From Hyphomicrobiaceae bacterium (GTDB lineage: Bacteria > Pseudomonadota > Alphaproteobacteria > Rhizobiales > Hyphomicrobiaceae), in assembly GCA_021730785.1 (NCBI GenBank), contig JAKFWF010000007.1, positions 1 through 35,171 of the forward strand: DNA of 35,171 bases. Reading direction: 5' to 3'. Within the stretch, counting starts at the first letter, position 1, and every line of letters begins with the position of its first letter. The notes beneath the pieces were generated by a model. That model made no database searches. It had not been told where the DNA came from and saw nothing but the letters and a program-made list of their open reading frames with translations. Below are positions 6,541 to 13,533 of the stretch, piece after piece. A program made the position numbers and the translations under genes.

Positions 6541-7755
6541 TCAGGCGGCCAGGAGGTTGGGCAGTTTGGCGAGATTGTAGGCGGCCATCGCCAGCGTGAA
6601 CTGGGCGCGCACGCGGGCGATCCCGCGCAGCATGGTTTTGCGGATCGGGCCAATCGTCTTGCCCCAACCGAACGCTTCTTCGATCTGCTTGCGTTTCCTC
6701 TGGCTCACGGCGTAGCCGGGGTGCCGCGTCGTCCGGCCATCGATGGCTGAACCTTTCACTTTGGCCGCGATGTGCGGCGTCACGCACATGGTCCTCAAGT
6801 CCGCGACAAAGCCGGCGTCGTCGTAGCCCTTGTCGGCACCGAGCGTCAGCCGCCGGGTCGAGCCGGGATCGACCCGATGCAGCATCGCGATCGCCGCAGA
6901 CCGTTCGCCGTAGCCGTCGGCGTGCGTCATCTCGGCCTCGACCGCAAAGCCGTTACGGTTTTCCATCAGCGCATGCCCCATGAAGCAGAGTTGAGCGGAC
7001 TTGCCGCGGCCTTTTCGAAACAGCCGCGCGTCGGGATCGGTGATTGAGGCGTGCGTTGCATTCGACCAGGCGTGATCGCGGAAATCGTGTTCGACGTTGC
7101 GGCCGATGACGTCTGATGCAGGTGCGGTTGAAGCCGTGCTTGGCGTTGTCTGTGTCATGTCACCTGCTCCGTCTGCTCTGTCAGTTCGATCCGTGCCGCT
7201 TGAGTTTTTCGACTTGGGAGGCGGTGGCGGCGGATCGTCGGACGGCGGGGGCGTTGTGGCCGTCGCCACCTTCGGCTTGAAACTCTTGAACGAGGCCCAC
7301 GCCTCGACCAACGTCCCGTCGACGGAGAAATGGTCATCCGATAGCAGCGGCGCGACTTTCTCGTGCGCCAGGATCGCCGCCATCAGCTTGCGTGCGATGT
7401 CGGTCGTCAGCAGCCGGTCGCGGTTCTTGGAAAACACCGTCGGCACCCACACCGGCTCATCGATGGCAAGCCCGACGAACCAGCGGAACAGCAGATTGTA
7501 CTCCAGCTGCTCCATCAGCTGGCGCTCGGAGCGGATCGAAAACAGAATCTGGATCAGCGCCGCGCGCAGTAGCCGTTCCGGCGCGATCGAGGGGCGACCA
7601 TCGCCCGCGTAAAGTCGGTTGAAATCCGCATCGAGACGGGTGAGGGCCGTATCGACCACGGCCTTGATCTTGCGCAGCGGATGCCGCGCCGGTACCCGGT
7701 CTTCGAGGTTCACGTAGCTGAACAGCGAGCCGTTCTGCTCATCCGATCCGCGCAT
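6541..7755 (-). CDS. IS5/IS1182-type DDE transposase
   Basis: A 404-residue transposase with no frameshift. The N-terminal part (about 15-130, containing the conserved GRPSIAPERLLRA and LLFRWFVGL motifs) is the DUF772 DNA-binding region. The DDE residues are visible as D146 in FSVDGT, D308 in LGADKGYD and E360 in IEEAFGWGK. A variable Pro/Thr/Asp-rich insert (about 165-215) lies between the first two motifs, as in relatives. The C-terminus, LAKLPNLLAA, is the usual family ending, so the gene is full length. It transcribes on the minus strand like its neighbours, and is bounded by the 13-bp terminal repeats. Family naming varies (IS5 or IS1182); the DDE class is certain. Confidence 0.93.
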   Translation of the reverse strand: MRGSDEQNGSLFSYVNLEDRVPARHPLRKIKAVVDTALTRLDADFNRLYAGDGRPSIAPERLLRAALIQILFSIRSERQLMEQLEYNLLFRWFVGLAIDEPVWVPTVFSKNRDRLLTTDIARKLMAAILAHEKVAPLLSDDHFSVDGTLVEAWASFKSFKPKVATATTPPPSDDPPPPPPKSKNSSGTDRTDRADGAGDMTQTTPSTASTAPASDVIGRNVEHDFRDHAWSNATHASITDPDARLFRKGRGKSAQLCFMGHALMENRNGFAVEAEMTHADGYGERSAAIAMLHRVDPGSTRRLTLGADKGYDDAGFVADLRTMCVTPHIAAKVKGSAIDGRTTRHPGYAVSQRKRKQIEEAFGWGKTIGPIRKTMLRGIARVRAQFTLAMAAYNLAKLPNLLAA

Positions 7756-7817
7756 GCTGCCCCCTCGACGTGGAGACTGAACGGAATCATATTCGCCAAA
7801 CGGCGTCGAGTGGTGAG

Positions 7818-7830
7818 TTTTTCAGCGGCC
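7818..7830. repeat. Right terminal inverted repeat of the IS5/IS1182-type element
   Basis: TTTTTCAGCGGCC, exact complement of the left repeat at 6449-6461. Confidence 0.8.
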
Positions 7831-7877
7831 TGCTAGAAATACTGGGTCGAACAATCGATGCGTGTGCGCGGCAATCC

Positions 7878-7970
7878 TCCGCCCCTCCGGGGCGGATTGG
7901 AATGAACCGACCCTCCCACGGGTTCCGCTGCGCTTCACCCGTGGCTACAGGCCTCGGCCCCTTCGGGGCC
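7878..7970. repeat. Three hairpins in a row downstream of the TRAP genes
   Basis: Three separate perfect stems follow each other: TCCGCCCC/GGGGCGGA (7878-7885/7889-7896, 3-base loop), CCACGGGT/ACCCGTGG (7916-7923/7937-7944) and GGCCCC/GGGGCC (7956-7961/7965-7970, 3-base loop). No coding frame is convincing. The dense palindromes suggest an intergenic repeat family of the REP/BIME kind. Confidence 0.55.
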
Positions 7971-7986
7971 ATTTCTGATCCCGGTG

Positions 7987-8084
7987 TCCAACGGGACAGT
8001 TACCGATTTCCAACGGGGACAGTCACCGATTTCTACCACCATGCCGCAATCTTGCAGAATTCCGCCGATCGGTGACTGTCCCCG
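7987..8084. repeat. REP-like direct and inverted repeats next to dctM
   Basis: Two tandem copies of TCCAACGGG(G)ACAGT-T/C-ACCGATT lie at 7987-8008 and 8009-8032. An inverted copy, ATCGGTGACTGTCCCCG (8068-8084), is a perfect 17-bp complement of 8014-8030. The gap to the dctM stop is 20 bases, so transcripts would fold here. The GACTGTCCCCG-type core is reminiscent of repeats linked to Y1 (RAYT) transposases, but no such gene is in the window. Confidence 0.6.
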
Positions 8085-8104
8085 ATCCCCGATCGCGCCG
8101 CCTC

Positions 8105-9385
8105 TTACCTTGCGAGCCCCGGCAGCCACAGCGTGATCGCGGGCAGGTAGGTCACCAGCATCAGCACGACGAACATCACGATGTAGAACGGCCAGATCGA
8201 GCGGGTCACCTGCTCGATCGTCACTTTACCGATGGCACAGCCGACGAACAGCACCGAGCCGACCGGCGGCGTCAGCAGGCCGATCCCCAGGTTTACGATC
8301 ATGATGATGCCGAAGTGAACGGGATCGACGCCGAGCTTGTTGATGATGGGGAGCAAAATCGGCGTGCAGATCAAAATCAGCGGCGCCATGTCCATCAGGC
8401 AGCCGAGGATCAGCAGCATGATGTTGATCATGAAAAGGATGACGTACTTGTTGTCGGATAGCGTCAGAAAGAACGCCGTGACCTTGGCCGGCACCTGCAT
8501 CAGCGCGACGATGTAGCCGAAGGCTGAGGCGAAGGCGATCAGGATCATGACCATCGAGACGGTCTTGACCACGCGGTGCAGCAGCAGCGGCAGATCGCGC
8601 CACTTGTAGTCCTTGTAGACCAGCATGGTGACCAGGAACGAATACATGCAGGCGACGGCCGCCGACTCGGTCGCGGTGAACACGCCGGTCAGAATGCCGC
8701 CCAGGATGATGATCATGGTGCCGAGGCCCCACATCGCCTCGACCGTGATCTTGACGGCCTCGCCGAACGCCACCGGCTTGCCCTTAGGATAGCCCTCCCG
8801 GTACGAGACGATCAGCACGTAGATCGACAGCGCGAGCCCGAGCAGCAGTCCCGGCAGCACGCCGCCGAGGAACAAACTCGCGACCGAAATGCCGCCGCCC
8901 GCCGCCATCGAGTAGATCACCATGTTGTGGCTCGGCGGAATGAGGATCGCCTGCAGTGAACCCGAGATCGTGACGTTGACGGCGAAGATGCGCGGATAGC
9001 CCTCCTTCACCATCTGCGGGATCAGCACCGAGCCGATCGACGACGTATCCGCGACCGATGAACCCGAGATGCCGGCAAAGAACGTGGACGCCACGATGTT
9101 GACGAGGGCCAGGCCGCCGCGCACGAAGCCGACCAGCACGTTGGCGAAGGCGACGAGGCGGCGCGCCATGCCGCCCTCGGCCATGATCGCACCCGCCAGC
9201 ACGAAGAACGGAATCGCCAGCAGCGAGAACTTGGCGATGCCGTCCGACACCTTGATCATCACCGCTTCATGCGGGATGCCGATCCAGAAGGCGCCGAACA
9301 GGGCGGCCATGCCCATGGCGTAGGCAATCGGAGCGCCGATGAACACGAACACGAAGAAGGCGATGATGAGAACGAGGGCGTCCAT
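8105..9385 (-). CDS. dctM: TRAP transporter large permease, DctM family
   Basis: A 426-residue integral membrane protein with about 12 segments, the channel subunit of a TRAP transporter that uses the Na+ gradient to take up organic anions. Family features are visible: the N-terminal motif FIGAPIAYAMG, the region FAGISGSSVADTSSIGSVL and the C-terminal GLLTPPVGSVLFVG. The length is normal. It is the last gene of the minus-strand array, 38 bases after dctQ. The REP-like repeat just beyond its stop probably ends the transcript. The substrate is not evident, although C4-dicarboxylates, keto acids or similar carboxylates are typical. Confidence 0.95.
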   Translation of the reverse strand: MDALVLIIAFFVFVFIGAPIAYAMGMAALFGAFWIGIPHEAVMIKVSDGIAKFSLLAIPFFVLAGAIMAEGGMARRLVAFANVLVGFVRGGLALVNIVASTFFAGISGSSVADTSSIGSVLIPQMVKEGYPRIFAVNVTISGSLQAILIPPSHNMVIYSMAAGGGISVASLFLGGVLPGLLLGLALSIYVLIVSYREGYPKGKPVAFGEAVKITVEAMWGLGTMIIILGGILTGVFTATESAAVACMYSFLVTMLVYKDYKWRDLPLLLHRVVKTVSMVMILIAFASAFGYIVALMQVPAKVTAFFLTLSDNKYVILFMINIMLLILGCLMDMAPLILICTPILLPIINKLGVDPVHFGIIMIVNLGIGLLTPPVGSVLFVGCAIGKVTIEQVTRSIWPFYIVMFVVLMLVTYLPAITLWLPGLAR

Positions 9386-9423
9386 GGCAGTTCAATCTCG
9401 ATGGCAGGAAACGTTGCGCCGTA

Positions 9424-9939
9424 TCACTCGGCGCTGATCGGCTCGCGGTAGACGATGCTGTCGGGCGGGGGATGGCCGATCCACAGCTTCTCGACGATGA
9501 AGAGTAGCGTGATCAGGCCACTGAGCGGAATCGGCAGGTAGGTGATGCCGACTGAGAGGAACGGGAATTCAGGTACGCTCTGGAACCAGACCTTGCTGGC
9601 CAGTTGCAGCCCATAGACCATCATGAACAGGCAGATGCCGACCATGCAGGCATCGACCAGCCAGACGAGCGCACGTTGCGCGGAGGCCGGCACCGCGTCG
9701 ACCAGAAAGCGCACCGAGATATGCGCGTTGGCCCGATAGCAGGCTGCCCCGCCGAGGAACGAGAACACCACCATCAGCAACACCGACAGCGGCTCGGGCC
9801 AGGCGGCTGCCGCGTTCAGTACGTAGCGGGTGAACACGCCGTAGGGGATGATCAGTGTCATGATCACCATGGCGATCGCCGAGATGACGATGCAGGCGAT
9901 GTAGACGACATCCATCGCGCGGCGAAAGGCGGAGGGCAT
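9424..9939 (-). CDS. dctQ: TRAP transporter small permease, DctQ family
   Basis: About 171 residues from ATG 9939. The open frame runs to 10077, but that extension crosses intergenic repeat DNA and carries no membrane sequence; GGAG lies about 10 bases before the chosen ATG. Four membrane segments are visible, the first at about residues 9-35 (YIACIVISAIAMVIM). A motif around AAAWPEPLSVLLMVVFSFLG follows, then ACYRANAHISVRFLVD, both typical of DctQ. The protein bridges DctM and the periplasmic binding protein. It is spaced 38 bases from dctM, consistent with co-translation. Confidence 0.9.
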   Translation of the reverse strand: MPSAFRRAMDVVYIACIVISAIAMVIMTLIIPYGVFTRYVLNAAAAWPEPLSVLLMVVFSFLGGAACYRANAHISVRFLVDAVPASAQRALVWLVDACMVGICLFMMVYGLQLASKVWFQSVPEFPFLSVGITYLPIPLSGLITLLFIVEKLWIGHPPPDSIVYREPISAE

Positions 9940-10019
9940 GGCGGGAGGGCTCCGGGAAGGCTGGCGAACAGGCAAAATGTCCTGCAACGATTTTGCGACG
10001 CTGCTGAAACGCCCGCCAC

Positions 10020-10116
10020 TGTCATCCCGGCATTCATTGCCGGGACCAATCGTGCCGTGCTCGCGAAGCCAGAGCATGTGGCACCATGGATCCCGGGGAC
10101 AAGCCCCGGGATGACA
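10020..10116. repeat. BIME-like palindromic repeat between dctP and dctQ
   Basis: Two hairpins face each other: TCCCGGCA/TGCCGGGA (10025-10032/10038-10045) and ATCCCGGGG/CCCCGGGAT (10090-10098/10104-10112). Their outer edges also match, with TGTCATCCCGG (10020-10030) the exact complement of CCGGGATGACA (10106-10116). The CATGGATCCC...GGGATGACA form is a widespread alphaproteobacterial intergenic repeat. Its place inside the TRAP operon could stabilise or attenuate the upstream message. Confidence 0.75.
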
Positions 10117-10162
10117 CCTGTGTTGTGGCGGGCCGGCACGGATGGGTCGACCGCTCGGGGAC

Positions 10163-11173
10163 TTACTTCACGTCCTGGATGCGCTTGACGAGGGCGGCGT
10201 ACTTCGCGCCGTACTTGTCCCACACCGGCTTCACCGCATCCTGGAACGGCTTCTTGTCGGCGAACTTGACGATCTCGATACCGGCCGCCTTGATCTTCGC
10301 CAGCGCCTCGTCTTCGGCCTTGTACCAGAGCGCGCGCTGCTCCTTTTGCGCCTCGCGGCCGAACTTGGTGACGAGGGCCTGGTCGTCCTTCGACAATCCG
10401 TCCCAGCTCTTTTTCGAGAACACCAAGATCTCCGGGATGATCAGGTGCTCGGTCTGCGAAATGAACTTCGCCACCTGGAAGTGGTTCTGGGCGATGTAGG
10501 TGGGGAAGTTGTTCTCTGCGCCGTCGACGACGCCCGTCTGCATGGCGTTGTAGACTTGGTCGAAGCCCATGGCGATGCCATTGCCGCCGAGCGCGTTCAT
10601 GGTGTCGACGAACAGCGGGTTGCCGATCATGCGGATCTTGAGGCCCTTCAGATCATCGAGGCTCTTGATCGCGCGCTTGGCATTGTACACGTTGCGGGAG
10701 CCGGCGTTCATCCAGCACAGCCCGATGAGCCCGGTCTTCTCGTTGCCGGTGATCTTGGCCAGCAATTCGTCGCCGATCGCGCTGTCGATCACCTTTTCCA
10801 TGTGGCTGCTGTCGCGGAACACGAATGGCATGTTGAAGACGTTGACTTCGTCCACGACGGGGCCAACCGCACCGACCGAGACGCGGGCGAACTGTAGGGC
10901 GCCGACCTGGGCCTGCTCGATCATTTCCTTTTCGCCGCCAAGCTGCGCCGAGGGGAACATCTGGATCGAGATGCGCCCTGAGGTAGCGGCTTCGAGCTTC
11001 TTGCCCATGGCCTCCACCGCAGCCACCGTCGGATAGCCGAGCGGATGCACGTCGGACGCTTTCAGGACGGCTTTTGCTTGTGCTGCCGCGGGCGATGCGA
11101 GCCCGAGGCTGGTCACCGCCGCGCCGGCCGCACCGAGTTTCAGAAAATCACGCCGCTTCATCTCAGATTTCAT
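10163..11173 (-). CDS. dctP: TRAP transporter substrate-binding protein, DctP family
   Basis: About 336 residues from ATG 11173, chosen because GGAGGAG lies 5 bases upstream; the open frame runs on to 11695 but that part is antisense to tctA. The N-terminus has a twin-arginine signal, K-R-R-D-F-L-K at residues 6-12, followed by a hydrophobic stretch and cleavage near ASPAAAQA. The DctP fold is shown by QMFPSAQLGGEKEMIEQ, MPFVFRD and the KIRMIGNPLFVDTMNALG segment, where R181 is the conserved arginine that salt-bridges the substrate carboxylate. It delivers a carboxylate to DctQM. Tat export of a TRAP binding protein is known but not the commonest route. A short hairpin (11193-11210) lies just upstream of its ribosome binding site. 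Confidence 0.93.
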   Translation of the reverse strand: MKSEMKRRDFLKLGAAGAAVTSLGLASPAAAQAKAVLKASDVHPLGYPTVAAVEAMGKKLEAATSGRISIQMFPSAQLGGEKEMIEQAQVGALQFARVSVGAVGPVVDEVNVFNMPFVFRDSSHMEKVIDSAIGDELLAKITGNEKTGLIGLCWMNAGSRNVYNAKRAIKSLDDLKGLKIRMIGNPLFVDTMNALGGNGIAMGFDQVYNAMQTGVVDGAENNFPTYIAQNHFQVAKFISQTEHLIIPEILVFSKKSWDGLSKDDQALVTKFGREAQKEQRALWYKAEDEALAKIKAAGIEIVKFADKKPFQDAVKPVWDKYGAKYAALVKRIQDVK

Positions 11174-11280
11174 AAAGTCTCCTCCTTCGCTGGCCCTCTC
11201 TGCGGAGGGCGTTCGGCATGAGCATAGAACACAAGAACGTGAGCAGGCCAGCGGGGAATTGAGAGTTGAGGGGCAGATCC

Positions 11281-12834
11281 TTACTCGGTGAAGACCTTGT
11301 CGCGGCTGCGGCTGATGGCAGGCAACGCCGCCACCACCACGATCGCCAACGCCAGCAGCAAGAACGCCAAGGAAAGTGGACTTTCCAGGAACGTCATGAA
11401 ACTCCCGCGCGAGTAGCGCAGCGCGGTGCGTACTTTCTCCTCCATCAACCGGCCGAGCACGAAGCCGAGCAGCAGGGGTGCCGGCTCGAAGCCGAGCTTC
11501 AGCAGGACGTAGCCGAACAGCCCAAAGCCCGCCACCAGCAGCACATCGGCGGTTGAATTGTTCACCGCATAGATGCCGATGCAGCAGAACAACACGATGG
11601 CTGGAAACAGCAGCCGGTAGGGCACCCTCAACAGCCGCACCCACATGCCGATCAGCGGCAGGTTGATGACGAGCAGCATCAGATTGCCGATCCACATGGA
11701 AACGATCAGGCCCCAGAACAGATCGGGCTTCTTGGTCATGATCTGCGGGCCGGGGGTGATCCCGTGCACGGTCATCGCGCCGACCATCAGCGCCATCACC
11801 GCGTTCGGCGGAATGCCGAGCGTGAGCAGCGGGACGAAGGCGGTCTGGGCGCCGGCGTTGTTGGCCGCTTCCGGACCCGCGACCCCCTCGATCGCACCGC
11901 GGCCGAAGCGCGAGGGGTCCTTTGCGAGCTTTTTTTCCGCCGCATAGGATGCGAACGGCCCCAGGACCGCGCCATTGCCCGGCAGCAGTCCCAGGACCGA
12001 CCCGATCAGCGTGCCGCGCGCAATCGGCCAGGCGGACTGGCGCATGTCGTTGCGGTTCGGCAGCAGGCGACCGATCGCACCGCGCACCACGCTGCGCGTC
12101 TCCGGCGCCTCCAGATTCTTGATGATTTCGGCGAAGCCGAAGATGCCCATGGCGACCACGGCGAAGTCGAAGCCTTCTTTCAATTCGACGAGGCCGAAGG
12201 TCAGACGGTCCTGGGCGGTCTCGAAGTCGGAGCCGACGGTCGACAGCAGGATGCCGGCGAAGATCATGGCGATCGCCTTCAGCAGGGAGCCGCGGGCAAG
12301 AACGACCGCGAACATCAAGCCGAGGATCATCAGCGAGCAGTACTCGGCCGGGCCGAACAGCAGCGCCATTCTGGTCAGCGGAATGGCTAGGGCGGCAATG
12401 ATTACCGTTGCGACACAGCCCGCCACGAACGAGCCGATGGCGGCGATGCCGAGGGCGACGCCGGCGCGCCCCTGCTTCGCCATCTGGAAGCCGTCGAGCA
12501 CGGTGACGACCGAGGTCGCCTCACCCGGGATGTTGACCAGGATCGCCGTAGTCGAGCCGCCATACTGGGCGCCGTAATAGATGCCGGCCAGCATAATCAG
12601 GCCGCCGACCGGTTCGAGGCCGTAGGTCAGCGGCATCAGTATGGCGATGGTGGCGATCGGCCCGACGCCCGGTAGCACGCCGATCAGCGTGCCAACAAGG
12701 CAGCCGACGAAGCACAGGATGAGATTGATCGGGATCGGGATTGCGAAGGGCAGGCCGGTCGCGATCGCGGGCAACCACACGATCTTCCAGACCGTGGCAA
12801 AGCCGAGCGCTAAGTTGGCATAGAGGTCCATCAT
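11281..12834 (-). CDS. tctA: Tripartite tricarboxylate transporter permease, TctA family
   Basis: A 517-residue membrane protein, the large subunit of a tripartite tricarboxylate transporter. The family core is visible near residues 50-125: LIGVLPGVGPIATIAILMPL followed by GGSTTAILVNIPGEATSVV. A second related block, GLLPGNGAVLGPF, appears in the second half, giving the internal repeat typical of TctA. About 11-12 membrane segments are expected. Its start lies 19 bases after the tctB stop, so the two are coupled. No TctC (Bug-type) binding protein gene is found beside it. Instead the next gene downstream is a TRAP binding protein. Citrate, tartrate or aromatic acids are typical family substrates; none can be chosen here. 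Confidence 0.95.
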   Translation of the reverse strand: MMDLYANLALGFATVWKIVWLPAIATGLPFAIPIPINLILCFVGCLVGTLIGVLPGVGPIATIAILMPLTYGLEPVGGLIMLAGIYYGAQYGGSTTAILVNIPGEATSVVTVLDGFQMAKQGRAGVALGIAAIGSFVAGCVATVIIAALAIPLTRMALLFGPAEYCSLMILGLMFAVVLARGSLLKAIAMIFAGILLSTVGSDFETAQDRLTFGLVELKEGFDFAVVAMGIFGFAEIIKNLEAPETRSVVRGAIGRLLPNRNDMRQSAWPIARGTLIGSVLGLLPGNGAVLGPFASYAAEKKLAKDPSRFGRGAIEGVAGPEAANNAGAQTAFVPLLTLGIPPNAVMALMVGAMTVHGITPGPQIMTKKPDLFWGLIVSMWIGNLMLLVINLPLIGMWVRLLRVPYRLLFPAIVLFCCIGIYAVNNSTADVLLVAGFGLFGYVLLKLGFEPAPLLLGFVLGRLMEEKVRTALRYSRGSFMTFLESPLSLAFLLLALAIVVVAALPAISRSRDKVFTE

Positions 12835-12853
12835 GGCAGCAAGCGGGCCCCGT

Positions 12854-13384
12854 TCAGTAGCCGAGCGCCCATGGCGCGATCGGGATCGGCAGGCGCAGCA
12901 GGAAGCGGAACAGGAAGACGCACAGGCCGGTCAGGCCGGCGGCAAAAATCAGGATTTCGTGCGCGCGCGTCTGCGGGTCGGCAAGTGCGGCAAGCGTCAC
13001 GGCGAGCGGTCCGGCGACGGCGAGGCCGAGCGGCGGCAACCGCAACGGGCCCAGATCGAAGCCGCGCAACGTCAAGCCGAAAGCCATCACCGCGCCGAGG
13101 ATGCAGACGAGCCCGCGCAGCGGCCAGGCACCGAGGCCGGGTCCCGGTGTCACGAACCCGAGCGCAATGAGGGCGATGCCGCTGAGCGCGACCAGGACTG
13201 CGACCGCGCGCGGCACCATGCCGGCGCCGAACTCCGCCAGGGTGCCGATGTCGACGCCGGCCGCGCCGAAAAATCCAATTCCACCCAAGACCAGCAGCAG
13301 GAGCCCGGCGGCGAGGTTCTGCGGCGATCTGATCAGGCGCGATTCCGGCGGCGTCGTCTCGTGTTGGACATCGTCTGCAGCCAC
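12854..13384 (-). CDS. tctB: Tripartite tricarboxylate transporter small permease, TctB family
   Basis: About 176 residues from GTG 13384, preferred because GGGGGAA lies about 3 bases before it; the frame extends to 13447 without a better site. It has four membrane segments: one near residues 23-43 (AAGLLLLVLGGIGFFGA), then G-rich helices ending with a double block containing FAAGLTGLCVFLFRFLLRL. The motif AEFGAGMVPRAVAVLV matches the TctB family (usually GxGxFPxxL). It is the small membrane subunit that pairs with TctA. Sequence conservation in this family is low, so the call leans partly on the 19-base spacing to tctA. Confidence 0.88.
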   Translation of the reverse strand: MAADDVQHETTPPESRLIRSPQNLAAGLLLLVLGGIGFFGAAGVDIGTLAEFGAGMVPRAVAVLVALSGIALIALGFVTPGPGLGAWPLRGLVCILGAVMAFGLTLRGFDLGPLRLPPLGLAVAGPLAVTLAALADPQTRAHEILIFAAGLTGLCVFLFRFLLRLPIPIAPWALGY

Positions 13385-13533
13385 GCGTTCCCCCTGTCGT
13401 TGGCCTGATCCGCCTCGGCCGCCACTGGTATCACGTAGCACCGGCACGGACGAGGCGGTTATGCCACAGAACGCGGCGGAAAGGCGTCATGCGTCCACCG
13501 CGGCGTCGTGTGCAGGTTTGCAAGCTCGCCGCC

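Larger units (their letters stand above)
6449..7830 (-). mobile_element. Complete IS5/IS1182-type insertion sequence, 1382 bp
   Basis: The ends are the perfect 13-bp inverted repeats GGCCGCTGAAAAA (6449-6461) and TTTTTCAGCGGCC (7818-7830). They enclose a single uninterrupted transposase gene with its catalytic residues. I see no matching target duplication (left flank ctat, right flank tgctag), so the ends may extend slightly, or the element may have recombined after insertion. The reading frame is intact, so it may be recent. Confidence 0.85.
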
